Of a stretch of 5,899 nucleotides of DNA, positions 1 through 5,899 are shown piece after piece. A program made the position numbers and the translations under genes. The DNA comes from an uncultured Clostridia bacterium (GTDB taxonomy: Bacteria > Bacillota_A > Clostridia > TANB77 > CAG-508): NCBI GenBank assembly GCA_947628465.1, contig CANQZZ010000090.1, positions 1 to 5,899 of the forward strand, given 5' to 3'. The notes beneath the pieces are model-generated. The model was not told the DNA's origin. It ran no database searches and saw only the letters and a program-made list of their open reading frames with translations. Every line of letters starts with the position of its first letter. Position 1 is the stretch's first letter.

Positions 1-2421
1 GTTATATTTTTAATAATGATAGTTGTTATTCCAGTTTTCAACAATATATTTGGAGAGATAAATGAAAATTATAAAGGAAGCGAAATAGTTACTTCCAATA
101 GTGTTGGGGGAAATGAATCTCCTAATCCATTGAGCAGGCCTATATTCTGGTTAATAAATACTTGTGCTGAAATTGGTGAATATCTACTTTCTTCATTTGC
201 AAATTTGATGGCCTCTCAAAAAACTGGTAGAGGAGTTATGCCATGGGCTGATGCAATAATATATAATGGTGTTCCTGCGTTAGATGTAAACTTCATTAAT
301 CCAGATACTAATTCGTTTTCTAATATATTATCAAGTACAATTTCTAAATTATATTATACAATATTTTCTATTTCTATAACATTTTTTACAATTGCTGTTT
401 TAATAATGGCAATAAAACTTGCTACAACTGCAATTGCTGCTGAAAAAGCCTTATATAAAGAAATGGTTGGAAATTTTATTATATCTTTGATATTAATTTT
501 TTCAATTCATTATTTTATAAGTTTTTGCTTTTATTTAAATGAAAGTTTAGTAAAAGTTGCGTTTGCAATTGGACAGGTGCAATTGCAAGGTGAAAGTGTA
601 AAAATAGATTCAAATGCTAAAGATCGTTTTGAAAAGCTAGAAAGTACACAACTAGAAGATCTTTATGTTGGAGCAAATAATGAGGATGAAAATGAAAGAT
701 GGCATCAAGAGTTATTTGACCGTATTAAGGAAGATATGTTTGATGGAGGAAAAAAAGAACAAGTTTTTAATTATTTATCAGCTACTACATTACAAATTTT
801 AAATGATAATAATGGCGATCATATAGATACGGCATGTCAAACAGAAAAAGCAGTTATTGTATTCTGTATGGTGCATTTAGTAAATGATAATTACGAAAAT
901 AATGAAAGTATATTTACGAATAATCAAGAGTATCCTGATGGCGAAAATGAATTATATAACCAATTAAAAAAATATTATGATAAATTTTTTTATGATATGA
1001 TTGATACAGATACACTTATGACGGAATTGGGTATTAGAAGTACGCGTAGGGAATTTGAGGTAGTATATAAAGACTGTTTTGATATAGATAATTGGGGTTC
1101 AACTAAAAAATATAGAAATTTAGAAAAAACTGTTATTAATGGTATTAATGAAGCAGTACTTAGAATGAGATCAATTTATGGCTATGAGGATTCATCATTA
1201 GAAGAATATGGAAATTCTGTTGTATCACAATTGTCAGTATATTTTAAATTAAATAGATATGATGCAGAGGGAGAAATAAGTTTAATAGGTGTTATTGTCT
1301 ATGCAATATTTGTTTTACAATCAATAATGTATTTCTTTGCTTATTTAAAAAGATTTTTCTATATTGTAATATTATCTTTCTTTGGACCATTTCTTGTATT
1401 ATTTGATTTCTTATCAAAAGCGGTTGGACAGAATAGTAATACATTATCAAAATGGATAAGGGAATTTTGTGCATTAGTATTTATACAAACCTTACAAGCA
1501 TTTTTGCTTACTATGATGGCGACGCTAATTGTTAAAATAAATGGAAAAATATCTGACCTTGAGTTTAGTCAAGCACAGGGATTAGCAGTAATTAATATAA
1601 TTGCACTTGCATCTATGGCAAAACTAGAACAACTTGTATCTGATATGATTGGACTTAAGTCTTCTGTCTCAGATGTTGGCTTAAAAGGTGGGGCAAAAAT
1701 GGGAGCTCACGGACTTGCTGGCGGTGTTGCAACAATGGCAGCATTAAGAAGACTTGGTGATAATGGTAAGAAGATGCTTGGCGGAGTTAGAGGAATTGCA
1801 GCTGGAAGAAGAGAACAAAAGAATGCTTTAGTAGAGAAAAATAGAAAGGTAGCTCAATATGCCGAATTGTTATCCAAAGGTGGCGGCTCAGAAGGCTCTG
1901 CAGATGCAGGAGAAGTAGGAACAGGAACACCAGGTGGTTCAGGTTCAGGTGGCGGAACTGGCATAGGCAACGGAGGCGTCTCAGCTGGAGCATTAGGTGG
2001 TAGAGCACCAAGTATAAAAGATAAACATAAATATGAAGATATGTTAGCAAATTGTGATGCTAAAATTATGGAAGCAAGAAATAAAAAGAAAGCGGCAATA
2101 TACCAAATTGCAAGTGGTGTGCTTGAAACATCAGGTTCTGTTGCAGGATTTGTAACTGGAGGCACACTAGCAGGAACTATGCATGCAGCAGCAGGAGATT
2201 TTTCTTTAGGAGATGTATTGTCTGATGCAGTAAAAGGTGCTGGTGTAGGTGACGTTTTAGGAGAGGCTGCACTAAGTATACCAGCTGGTGTGGCATCATT
2301 TGGAAAAGATATAAAAGCTGGTTCAGGTAAAAAAGCATTAATTAACCAAATAAAACAAAAACAAGAAATAATAAAAGATGCTTATATAAAAGCAGGATTT
2401 GATGTATCTGATTTAGAATAA
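1..2421 (+). CDS. TrbL/VirB6-like polytopic membrane protein, copy A (5' partial)
   Basis: Probable channel or scaffold protein of a type IV secretion-like apparatus in the cytoplasmic membrane. The first ATG is at 16, but the frame is open to base 1. Alignment with the complete downstream paralogue puts that Met inside the first hydrophobic segment, at its residue 21, so roughly 15 residues lie upstream of the window. Counting from Met16: a conserved signature (MPWADAIIYNGVPALD, about 75-90); helices near 112-137 and 153-175; an acidic hydrophilic loop of about 184-398 with Cys274, Cys284 and Cys354; helices near 422-445, 447-466 and 483-507; a weaker hydrophobic stretch at 523-536; then a basic, Gly/Ala-rich tail with a Gly/Ser linker (622-662) and GxxxGxxxG motifs at 707-715 and 741-749. 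Positive-inside charges (AEKALYK, YLKRF) place the loop outside. The W-I-R-E-F-C...Q-T-L-Q-A-F-L-L stretch resembles VirB6/TrbL proteins. The family call is inference; the membrane plan is seen directly. Confidence 0.85.
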   Translation, partial: VIFLIMIVVIPVFNNIFGEINENYKGSEIVTSNSVGGNESPNPLSRPIFWLINTCAEIGEYLLSSFANLMASQKTGRGVMPWADAIIYNGVPALDVNFINPDTNSFSNILSSTISKLYYTIFSISITFFTIAVLIMAIKLATTAIAAEKALYKEMVGNFIISLILIFSIHYFISFCFYLNESLVKVAFAIGQVQLQGESVKIDSNAKDRFEKLESTQLEDLYVGANNEDENERWHQELFDRIKEDMFDGGKKEQVFNYLSATTLQILNDNNGDHIDTACQTEKAVIVFCMVHLVNDNYENNESIFTNNQEYPDGENELYNQLKKYYDKFFYDMIDTDTLMTELGIRSTRREFEVVYKDCFDIDNWGSTKKYRNLEKTVINGINEAVLRMRSIYGYEDSSLEEYGNSVVSQLSVYFKLNRYDAEGEISLIGVIVYAIFVLQSIMYFFAYLKRFFYIVILSFFGPFLVLFDFLSKAVGQNSNTLSKWIREFCALVFIQTLQAFLLTMMATLIVKINGKISDLEFSQAQGLAVINIIALASMAKLEQLVSDMIGLKSSVSDVGLKGGAKMGAHGLAGGVATMAALRRLGDNGKKMLGGVRGIAAGRREQKNALVEKNRKVAQYAELLSKGGGSEGSADAGEVGTGTPGGSGSGGGTGIGNGGVSAGALGGRAPSIKDKHKYEDMLANCDAKIMEARNKKKAAIYQIASGVLETSGSVAGFVTGGTLAGTMHAAAGDFSLGDVLSDAVKGAGVGDVLGEAALSIPAGVASFGKDIKAGSGKKALINQIKQKQEIIKDAYIKAGFDVSDLE
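1591..2421 (+). repeat. direct repeat, copy A C-terminal coding region
   Basis: Matches 4096-4920 from the last hydrophobic stretch (INIIALASMAKL) to the stop codon. Bases 1591-1995 differ from the partner at about 27 positions by hand count, plus a 6-base indel in the Gly/Ser linker. Bases 1996-2352 differ at one position only. The last 69 bases (2353-2421) differ at four. Similarity ends at the stop codon. Confidence 0.95.
1879..2001 (+). other. Gly/Ser/Ala low-complexity linker, copy A
   Basis: Encodes residues about 622-662 of copy A, mostly Gly, Ser, Ala and Thr, joining the membrane-proximal basic tail to the glycine-zipper region. Glycine codons make it locally much richer in G+C than the surrounding gene. 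It is 2 residues longer than the copy B linker. Confidence 0.85.
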
Positions 2422-2484
2422 TTTTACTATATTCATGTATTTATTTAATACTTAGAATATTCAAAATGATATAGGAGATTTAGT
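2422..2484 (+). other. 63-base spacer between the paralogues
   Basis: Very AT-rich. I see no clear -35/-10 pair. The 8-base palindrome GAATATTC (2455-2462) has no loop and no T-run after it, so it is not a convincing terminator. Copy B is therefore probably read through from copy A, although this is the longest gap in the cluster and a weak internal promoter cannot be excluded. Confidence 0.5.
2473..2477 (+). promoter_or_regulatory. ribosome binding site of copy B
   Basis: AGGAG lies 7 bases before the ATG at 2485, which supports that start and hence the full N-terminal hydrophobic segment. Confidence 0.85.
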
Positions 2485-4920
2485 ATGAAGAAAATCAAAA
2501 TTATTCAAATGTTAAAAAGAGTTATTATCATTGCAGTTATAATTGGAATTATAATTGTACCTCATTTTAATTATATATTTGCTGCTATAAATGAAAATTA
2601 TAGTGGTACAGAGGTTATAACTTCAATGAATGTTACAGGTGATGAAGATTCTAATATACTTACTAAAGCCATTTTTTGGCTCATAAATACATGTGCGTCT
2701 ATAGGAGAATCATTACTTACATCATTTGCTAAAGTTTTAGCTTCAGTTGGTGATGGGGATACTGGCGCAGCTCTTATGCCATGGGCCGATGCAATAATAT
2801 ATAATGGAGTTCCAGCATTAGATGTAAACTTCATTAATCCTTCTGCTGGCTCATTTTCAAGTATAATATCTGATGTAATTGCAAAACTTTATTACACTAT
2901 ATTTTCAATATCAATAACTTTTTTTACAGTTGCAGTATTAATAATGGCAATAAAACTTGCAACAACAGCTATTGCTGCTGAAAAAGCTAGATATAAAGAA
3001 ACAGTTGCTGATTTTGTAATATCTTTAATTTTAATATTTTCTATTCACTATTTTATAAGTTTTTGTTTTTATTTAAATGAAAGTTTAGTAAAAGTGGCTT
3101 TTGGAATTGTGGATAATCAATTAAGTGGATCATTTACTTTTGCTGGTGCTGCCCAGCAACAAAAGAATTTAATAGAGAGAGTTAAAGATGCAAAAGGAAC
3201 AGGAAACGAAAATTGGTTTCATGATGATGATAATGATGATGCGTTTGAAAAGTTATCCGATTATATAGCAGAGGCTTTGACTGATGGAGGAAAGTATGAA
3301 TTAGCAGCTAAATATTTGGCTGGTGGCTATGAAGATTTTTTAACTGAAGATAATGGTAATGGTTTAAGAAAAACTAATGATACGGATAGAGCAGTCCTTT
3401 TATATTGTATGGCTAAGGCGGTTTATGATCATAGAGAAACAGGTGTAATATTTGAAAACAAATTTGGAGAAGATATTACTTACGGCGATGATTATAAAGA
3501 AGATGATGAATTATATTTAGTATTGAAAGAAGCTTTTGATGCAGATATAAAAAATGATTGTAATATAAGAAGATCATTTGCTACTATATATAAAAGCTGT
3601 GTAGATATATTAAGTGATAATACATATGGAAAATATGAAGTTACAATGATGAATGCAATGACTACAGCAGTAGCTATGTTAAATTCTACTGGTGATGTAA
3701 CTCCTGGACAAATTGATGTTTCAAAATTAGGAAATTCAGTAGTATCGCAATTATCAGTATATTTTAAAATAAATAGATATGATGAAGATGGTGATATAAG
3801 TTTAGTAGGAGTTATTGTTTATACAATATTTGTTTTCCAATCAATAATGTACTTCTTTGCTTATTTAAAAAGATTTTTCTATATAGTAATATTATCTTTT
3901 TTTGGGCCATTCCTTGTATTATATGATTTTATGGCCAAAGCTATGGGACAGAGAAATAGTACTTTGTCAAAGTGGATTAAGGAATTTTGCGCTATAGTAT
4001 TTATACAATCTTTACAAGCATTTCTACTTACGATGGTATCATCCTTCATAGTTGAAATAAATGATAATGTAAATCAAGCGCCAGGATTGGCTATAATTAA
4101 TATAATTGCACTTGCATCTATGGCAAAACTAGAACAACTTGTATCTGATATGATTGGACTTAAATCTTCTGTCTCTGATGTTGGACTAAAAGGTGGAGCA
4201 AAAATGGGAGCTCACGGACTTGCTGGTGGTATTGCAACAATGGCAGCATTAAGGAGACTTGGTGATAATGGTAAGAAGATGCTTGGCGGAGTTAGAGGAA
4301 TTGCAGCTGGAAGCAGAGAACAAAAGAATGCTTTAGCAGATAAAAATAGAAGGGTAGCTCAATATGCTGAATTGTTATCCCAAGGTGGTGGAGCAGAAGG
4401 CTCTGCAGGTGCAGGAGAAGCAGGAGAAGGCGCACCAGGTGGTTCAGGTGGTGGAACTGGCACAGGCAACGGAGGCGTCTCAGCTGGAGCATCAGGTGGT
4501 AGAGCACCAAGTATAAAAGATAAACATAAATATGAAGATATGTTGGCAAATTGTGATGCTAAAATTATGGAAGCAAGAAATAAAAAGAAAGCGGCAATAT
4601 ACCAAATTGCAAGTGGTGTGCTTGAAACATCAGGTTCTGTTGCAGGATTTGTAACTGGAGGCACACTAGCAGGAACTATGCATGCAGCAGCAGGAGATTT
4701 TTCTTTAGGAGATGTATTGTCTGATGCAGTAAAAGGTGCTGGTGTAGGTGACGTTTTAGGAGAGGCTGCACTAAGTATACCAGCTGGTGTGGCATCATTT
4801 GGAAAAGATATAAAAGCTGGTTCAGGTAAAAAAGCATTAATTAACCAAATACAACAAAAACAAAAAATAATAAAAGATGCTTATAGAAAAGCAGGATTTG
4901 ATGTATCTGATTTAGAATAG
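2485..4920 (+). CDS. TrbL/VirB6-like polytopic membrane protein, copy B (complete)
   Basis: Complete 811-residue tandem paralogue of the gene before it, starting 7 bases after an AGGAG. A basic N terminus (MKKIKIIQMLKR) precedes a hydrophobic segment at about 13-25, ending near IFAA, which could be a signal peptide or a first helix. The signature MPWADAIIYNGVPALD lies at about 98-113. Helices lie near 135-158 and 176-196. The hydrophilic loop of about 207-415 is acidic, with a DDDNDD run at 247-252 and Cys308, Cys359 and Cys372. Core helices lie near 438-460, 462-481 and 500-523, with a weaker one at 533-547. The tail has a Gly/Ser linker (634-672) and glycine zippers at 717-725 and 751-759. 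Cys308 and Cys372 align with Cys284 and Cys354 of copy A; the rest of the loop is largely unrelated. Length and topology suit the VirB6-like channel proteins of Gram-positive conjugation systems, but no decisive motif exists and the assignment is inferred. Confidence 0.9.
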   Translation: MKKIKIIQMLKRVIIIAVIIGIIIVPHFNYIFAAINENYSGTEVITSMNVTGDEDSNILTKAIFWLINTCASIGESLLTSFAKVLASVGDGDTGAALMPWADAIIYNGVPALDVNFINPSAGSFSSIISDVIAKLYYTIFSISITFFTVAVLIMAIKLATTAIAAEKARYKETVADFVISLILIFSIHYFISFCFYLNESLVKVAFGIVDNQLSGSFTFAGAAQQQKNLIERVKDAKGTGNENWFHDDDNDDAFEKLSDYIAEALTDGGKYELAAKYLAGGYEDFLTEDNGNGLRKTNDTDRAVLLYCMAKAVYDHRETGVIFENKFGEDITYGDDYKEDDELYLVLKEAFDADIKNDCNIRRSFATIYKSCVDILSDNTYGKYEVTMMNAMTTAVAMLNSTGDVTPGQIDVSKLGNSVVSQLSVYFKINRYDEDGDISLVGVIVYTIFVFQSIMYFFAYLKRFFYIVILSFFGPFLVLYDFMAKAMGQRNSTLSKWIKEFCAIVFIQSLQAFLLTMVSSFIVEINDNVNQAPGLAIINIIALASMAKLEQLVSDMIGLKSSVSDVGLKGGAKMGAHGLAGGIATMAALRRLGDNGKKMLGGVRGIAAGSREQKNALADKNRRVAQYAELLSQGGGAEGSAGAGEAGEGAPGGSGGGTGTGNGGVSAGASGGRAPSIKDKHKYEDMLANCDAKIMEARNKKKAAIYQIASGVLETSGSVAGFVTGGTLAGTMHAAAGDFSLGDVLSDAVKGAGVGDVLGEAALSIPAGVASFGKDIKAGSGKKALINQIQQKQKIIKDAYRKAGFDVSDLE
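4096..4920 (+). repeat. direct repeat, copy B C-terminal coding region
   Basis: Partner of 1591-2421, same orientation. The nearly invariant block here is 4495-4851, with its only difference at 4545 (G, against A at 2046), a synonymous Leu codon change. The copies lie about 2.5 kb apart, a spacing that would allow homologous recombination, either conversion or deletion of one copy. Confidence 0.95.
4384..4500 (+). other. Gly/Ser/Ala low-complexity linker, copy B
   Basis: Encodes residues about 634-672 of copy B, equivalent to the linker in copy A but lacking one Gly-Ser unit. It carries several amino acid replacements, clustered more densely than in the coding sequence on either side. Confidence 0.85.
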
Positions 4921-4923
4921 TTT

Positions 4924-4928
4924 AGGAG
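4924..4928 (+). promoter_or_regulatory. ribosome binding site deciding the start at 4938
   Basis: AGGAG lies 9 bases before the ATG at 4938 but only 3 bases before the in-frame GTG at 4932. The spacing favours the ATG. Confidence 0.8.
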
Positions 4929-4937
4929 AGTGTGAAA

Positions 4938-5492
4938 ATGAATTTGCACAATATAAGTAAAAAACAATTAATTGTAGTCGGAATAACATTTTTAATATTA
5001 ATTTTTGTACTATATAATGTAATTAGAAATATTAATTCGAATACTGATAGTGTAATTAATTATAGAAAAGATAATGGGCAAACTTTAATTGAAAGAGGAA
5101 CTACAGTATATGATAGAAATGTATATTACAACTGTGAAAATTTTATAAATCAGTATATTAATTCCTTTAGTAATGATTCAGAAGGCTATTTGGAATATTA
5201 TAAAAATAGCCTTACTGATTTTTACAAAAGAAAAGTTTCAAAATTTAAATATAAAAAGATAGCTAAATCTTTTTATCAAAAAATTCTTGAATACAATACG
5301 GTTGATACTTCCGTAGGAGAAAGATTAAAATCAGAAAGTTCATTATATGATTCTGATTGCTTAGGAAAAATATATTCTTTAGACTCAGGTTATTATTTAT
5401 GTGAGTTGAATTTAAAAGATGAAACTAAAGGATATATTGGAATTTATTTTAATAATAATTTGAGTAAGGCATATATTTTTTATATTGAATAA
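4938..5492 (+). CDS. single-anchor membrane protein, possibly VirB8-like (NTF2-like)
   Basis: A 184-residue bitopic protein. A short basic N terminus (MNLHNISKKQ) precedes one hydrophobic helix at about 11-29, followed by about 150 residues expected outside the membrane. The first half of that domain looks helical (about 62-118, rich in Tyr, Lys and Phe). The second half looks like beta strands (SGYYLCELNL, then KGYIGIYF and AYIFYIE). This helix-then-sheet order behind one anchor is what VirB8-like and other NTF2-like proteins show, but no sequence motif confirms it. Cys66, Cys141 and Cys155 lie in the external domain. A GTG at 4932 is in frame, but it is only 3 bases from the AGGAG at 4924-4928, whereas the ATG at 4938 is 9 bases away, so the ATG is preferred. 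The gene starts 17 bases after copy B and is probably co-transcribed with it. I do not recognise the family with certainty. Confidence 0.85.
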   Translation: MNLHNISKKQLIVVGITFLILIFVLYNVIRNINSNTDSVINYRKDNGQTLIERGTTVYDRNVYYNCENFINQYINSFSNDSEGYLEYYKNSLTDFYKRKVSKFKYKKIAKSFYQKILEYNTVDTSVGERLKSESSLYDSDCLGKIYSLDSGYYLCELNLKDETKGYIGIYFNNNLSKAYIFYIE

Positions 5493-5496
5493 AAAA

Positions 5497-5501
5497 AGGA
5501 G
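5497..5501 (+). promoter_or_regulatory. ribosome binding site of the last gene
   Basis: AGGAG, preceded by an A-run, lies 6 bases before the ATG at 5508. It supports that start for the gene that runs off the window. Confidence 0.85.
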
Positions 5502-5507
5502 TATAAT

Positions 5508-5899
5508 ATGGAAGATTATTTTCAAATACTTAAAAAATATAGAATAATTATAGTTGTTTATATTGTATTTTTTATTGCTATCTTATATTTTATTTGGAGG
5601 CCACAATCACCAGAAGATACTTCTCTTTTTAATATTGAAGATGTGGAAGAAAAAACAATGACTGATAGATTTTATAGTTATTATAAGAAAAAATTAGATC
5701 AAATTTTTATAGAAAAAAATTATGAAAAAATATATAATGACTATTTACTAGCAGATTACAAAAAGAAAAATAACATTTCTTTGGAAAATGTTGAAGAGAT
5801 AATAAAGTATAGATGTGAGAGTTTTGCTTCTGCCACTGTAACTCAATATACTGCAAGTAAAAGTGGTACAAGCTATGTATATCATGTTATTTATACTGA
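5508..5899 (+). CDS. second single-anchor membrane protein, NTF2-like candidate (3' partial)
   Basis: The window holds 130 whole codons plus two bases and no in-frame stop, so the gene runs past the edge. A short N terminus (MEDYFQILKKYR) leads into one membrane helix at about 13-29. Then come an acidic linker (EDTSLFNIEDVEEKT) and a helical stretch from about 53 to 101 (YYKKKLDQIF, NYEKIYNDYL, LENVEEIIKY). Strand-like segments follow (ASATVTQYTA, SYVYHVIY). This anchor, helices, then sheet order parallels the preceding gene and suggests an NTF2-like or VirB8-like external domain. The pattern of Tyr and Lys residues around helix 1 is typical of secreted NTF2-like domains, but this is pattern recognition, not a database match. 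It begins 15 bases after the previous stop with its own AGGAG 6 bases before the ATG, so it probably belongs to the same operon. Sequence identity between the two small proteins is low by eye. Confidence 0.85.
   Translation, partial: MEDYFQILKKYRIIIVVYIVFFIAILYFIWRPQSPEDTSLFNIEDVEEKTMTDRFYSYYKKKLDQIFIEKNYEKIYNDYLLADYKKKNNISLENVEEIIKYRCESFASATVTQYTASKSGTSYVYHVIYT

Noticed and set aside
793..840. Possible EF-hand-like calcium loop in copy A (NDNNGDHID)
   Set aside because: The spacing of acidic residues around the Gly does not fit the 12-residue EF-hand pattern, and copy B shares only part of it (EDNGNG).
1787..2050. Leu/His-rich minus-strand frame, twin at 4292-4549
   Set aside because: Another antisense shadow of the duplicated tail, with unnatural composition and full overlap with a well-supported gene.
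1854..2165. Proline-rich open frame on the minus strand, with a twin at 4359-4664
   Set aside because: It is the antisense of the Gly-rich linker (Gly codons read as Pro in reverse) and occurs in both copies only because the sense sequence is duplicated. It has no ribosome binding site or other independent support.
2455..2462. Palindrome GAATATTC as a terminator or operator
   Set aside because: Eight bases with no loop, no G+C-rich stem and no T-run; common by chance at this base composition.
4932..4934. GTG start for the 184-residue protein
   Set aside because: Only 3 bases separate it from the AGGAG; the ATG at 4938 has normal spacing.
5502..5507. TATAAT matching a -10 promoter box
   Set aside because: It sits between the ribosome binding site and the ATG of the last gene with no -35 partner. 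In such AT-rich DNA the match is expected by chance.
5897..5899. TGA at the very end of the window as stop of the last gene
   Set aside because: From the ATG at 5508 the frame ends with ACT then GA, so this TGA is out of frame and the gene continues beyond the window.
1..5899. Alternative genetic code with TGA read as Trp
   Set aside because: All Trp residues in the four genes are TGG, no in-frame TGA occurs, and genes end in TAA or TAG; standard decoding explains everything.

Overview
This is a strongly AT-rich window (about 30% G+C by eye, not counted). It holds four protein genes on the plus strand, packed head to tail with gaps of 63, 17 and 15 bases. The three starts that lie inside the window each have an AGGAG ribosome binding site, stops are TAA/TAG, and every Trp is TGG. 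This fits a low-GC Firmicute (Clostridia or Bacilli, possibly an uncultured gut lineage) with the standard bacterial code. The sequence alone gives no species and does not show whether the locus is chromosomal or on a mobile element.

Layout: (1) positions 1-2421, a polytopic membrane protein whose 5' end lies outside the window; (2) 2485-4920, a complete tandem paralogue of 811 residues; (3) 4938-5492, a 184-residue protein with one N-terminal membrane anchor; (4) 5508 to the window end, a second small anchored protein, cut off by the edge. No RNA genes, CRISPR arrays, insertion sequences or gene-free stretches over 300 bases were seen.

The two large proteins share one plan: an N-terminal hydrophobic segment, a conserved extracytoplasmic signature (MPWADAIIYNGVPALD), two membrane helices, a large acidic hydrophilic loop of about 210 residues, a membrane core with a charged W-I-(R/K)-E-F-C and Q-(S/T)-L-Q-A-F-L-L signature, and a long Gly/Ala-rich C-terminal tail with a Gly/Ser linker and glycine zippers. 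The core resembles the TrbL/VirB6 class of type IV secretion and conjugation channel proteins. The two small proteins have the topology of VirB8-like (NTF2-like fold) bitopic subunits. The working inference is part of a membrane transfer or secretion apparatus with doubled VirB6-like, and possibly doubled VirB8-like, components. No ATPase, relaxase or coupling protein is present here to prove it.

The most notable signal is a mosaic pattern between the paralogues. The extracytoplasmic loops have diverged almost beyond alignment. The C-terminal coding regions are nearly identical even at synonymous sites: 357 bases with one difference. This points to recent gene conversion or segmental duplication of the tail combined with diversification of the exposed loop.
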